NCBI GenBank assembly: GCA_029557025.1
Contig: JAKPRU010001064.1
Coordinates: 1 to 15,671 of the forward strand
Origin: Candidatus Omnitrophota bacterium
Lineage (GTDB): Bacteria; Hinthialibacterota; Hinthialibacteria; Hinthialibacterales; JAKPRU01
Length of the DNA: 15,671 nucleotides
Reading direction: 5' to 3'
The translations under genes were made by a program, and so were the position numbers. The notes beneath the pieces were generated by a model, which was not told the origin of the DNA, made no database searches, and worked only from the letters and a program-made list of their open reading frames with translations. Below, in pieces: positions 15,475 to 15,671 of the stretch (positions within the stretch are counted from its first letter, which is position 1; each line of letters opens with the position of its first letter).

Positions 15475-15556
15475 TGCAGTAAACCTCCATTTGCACGATC
15501 CGTGACAAATAGTGCGTTGGATTTTGCACACGTCAACGGCGTGGAATTAAGCAATA

Positions 15557-15586
15557 ACTATAGAATTATTCACCGGCAGGGGTCAA
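15557..15586 (-). promoter_or_regulatory. Sigma-70 promoter of the aminotransferase-serA-mqnA operon
   Basis: On the minus strand TTGACC (plus 15581-15586) and TATAGT (plus 15557-15562) are 18 bp apart. Each has 5 of 6 consensus bases. Initiation near 15550 would give a leader of about 75 bases before the ATG at 15474. The -35 overlaps one of three CCGTTGAC copies in this region. Confidence 0.6.
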
Positions 15587-15613
15587 CGGCTCACACTTTC
15601 CTTTACCGTTGAC
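15582..15613. repeat. Perfect 8-bp inverted repeat over the -35 box
   Basis: GTCAACGG (15582-15589) and CCGTTGAC (15606-15613) form a perfect inverted repeat with a 16-base centre. A third copy of GTCAACGG lies at 15532-15539, exactly 50 bp from the second. The second copy contains the -35, so these could be operator half-sites, or part of the neighbouring repeat cluster. Confidence 0.4.
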
Positions 15614-15614
15614 T

Positions 15615-15671
15615 GCCGGGCAGAGACGCCCGGCCTACTCATGAATATGGTGGGACAGGCCTCCGTGCCTG
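15615..15671. repeat. Two adjacent REP-like GC hairpins (second cut by window end)
   Basis: GCCGGGC (15615-15621) pairs with GCCCGGC (15628-15634) around AGAGAC. CAGGC (15656-15660) pairs with GCCTG (15667-15671) around CTCCGT. Both are short GC stems with 6-base loops, separated by 21 bases. The strings 'GCCGGGCAGAGACGCCCGGC' and 'ACAGGCCTCCGTGCCTG' look like the interspersed hairpin repeats found in many copies in some planctomycete-related and other environmental bacterial genomes. The second may continue past the window. Confidence 0.55.

Noticed and set aside
15475..15531. 19-codon extension of the class V aminotransferase
   Set aside because: The GGAGGT site lies inside the extension and points to the ATG at 15474; the extra residues are Cys/Arg-rich and unlike the family.
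15475..15556. Riboswitch in the leader of the serine operon
   Set aside because: The leader is about 75 bases and shows no conserved glycine, SAM or other riboswitch core that I can recognise.
1..15671. CRISPR array, tRNA or rRNA genes
   Set aside because: No regularly spaced repeats and no cloverleaf or rRNA-like segments were seen on reading either strand.

Overview
The window comes from a Gram-negative-type (two-membrane) bacterium of moderate to slightly high GC content. An AsmA-like membrane-anchored protein and two exported envelope-type proteins point to an outer membrane. A futalosine-pathway menaquinone gene (mqnA) points away from enteric-type Proteobacteria. Compact GC-rich hairpin repeats lie at the right edge, and a 'GTCATTCC...GGAATCC' palindrome lies near the left edge. 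Together these would fit an uncultivated environmental lineage (deltaproteobacterial, planctomycete-related or candidate-phylum), but the sequence alone does not settle the phylum.

Left block (1-4573, minus strand). An AsmA-like protein is followed, after a 355-bp spacer carrying two small hairpins, by glutamine-dependent asparagine synthetase (asnB). The asnB stop codon overlaps the start of a family-4-like glycosyltransferase that runs off the window. AsnB joined to a glycosyltransferase is the usual look of an exopolysaccharide or surface-glycan cluster.

Central block (4574-10761, plus strand). A divergent 211-bp region carries a very good sigma-54 (-24/-12) promoter candidate. It reads into an unrecognised 579-aa, cysteine-free, Pro/Ser/Ala-rich protein that ends at a strong intrinsic terminator. 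Next come two tandem, diverged paralogous exported proteins whose genes overlap by 4 bp. Each has a CsgG/TolB-N/GNA1162-like N-terminal half and a shared beta-rich C-terminal module. Right behind them, probably in the same operon, is the most unusual gene here: one ORF fusing an ADP-ribosylglycohydrolase (DraG/ARH) fold to a complete RNase Z-like metallo-beta-lactamase. The ARH metal-binding motifs are eroded, whereas the metal ligands of the metallo-beta-lactamase half are intact.

Right block (10991-15671, minus strand). A recognisable sigma-70 promoter at the far right drives a class V aminotransferase, then serA (long-form phosphoglycerate dehydrogenase), mqnA (chorismate dehydratase, 4-bp overlap with serA) and an uncharacterised aldo/keto-reductase-like TIM-barrel protein. 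The first two probably make serine. The third belongs to menaquinone synthesis by the futalosine route. The last has no assigned function. The 229-bp gap between the convergent blocks holds a stem-loop and a weak trace of a decayed transposase. No rRNA, tRNA, CRISPR array or intact mobile element was seen.
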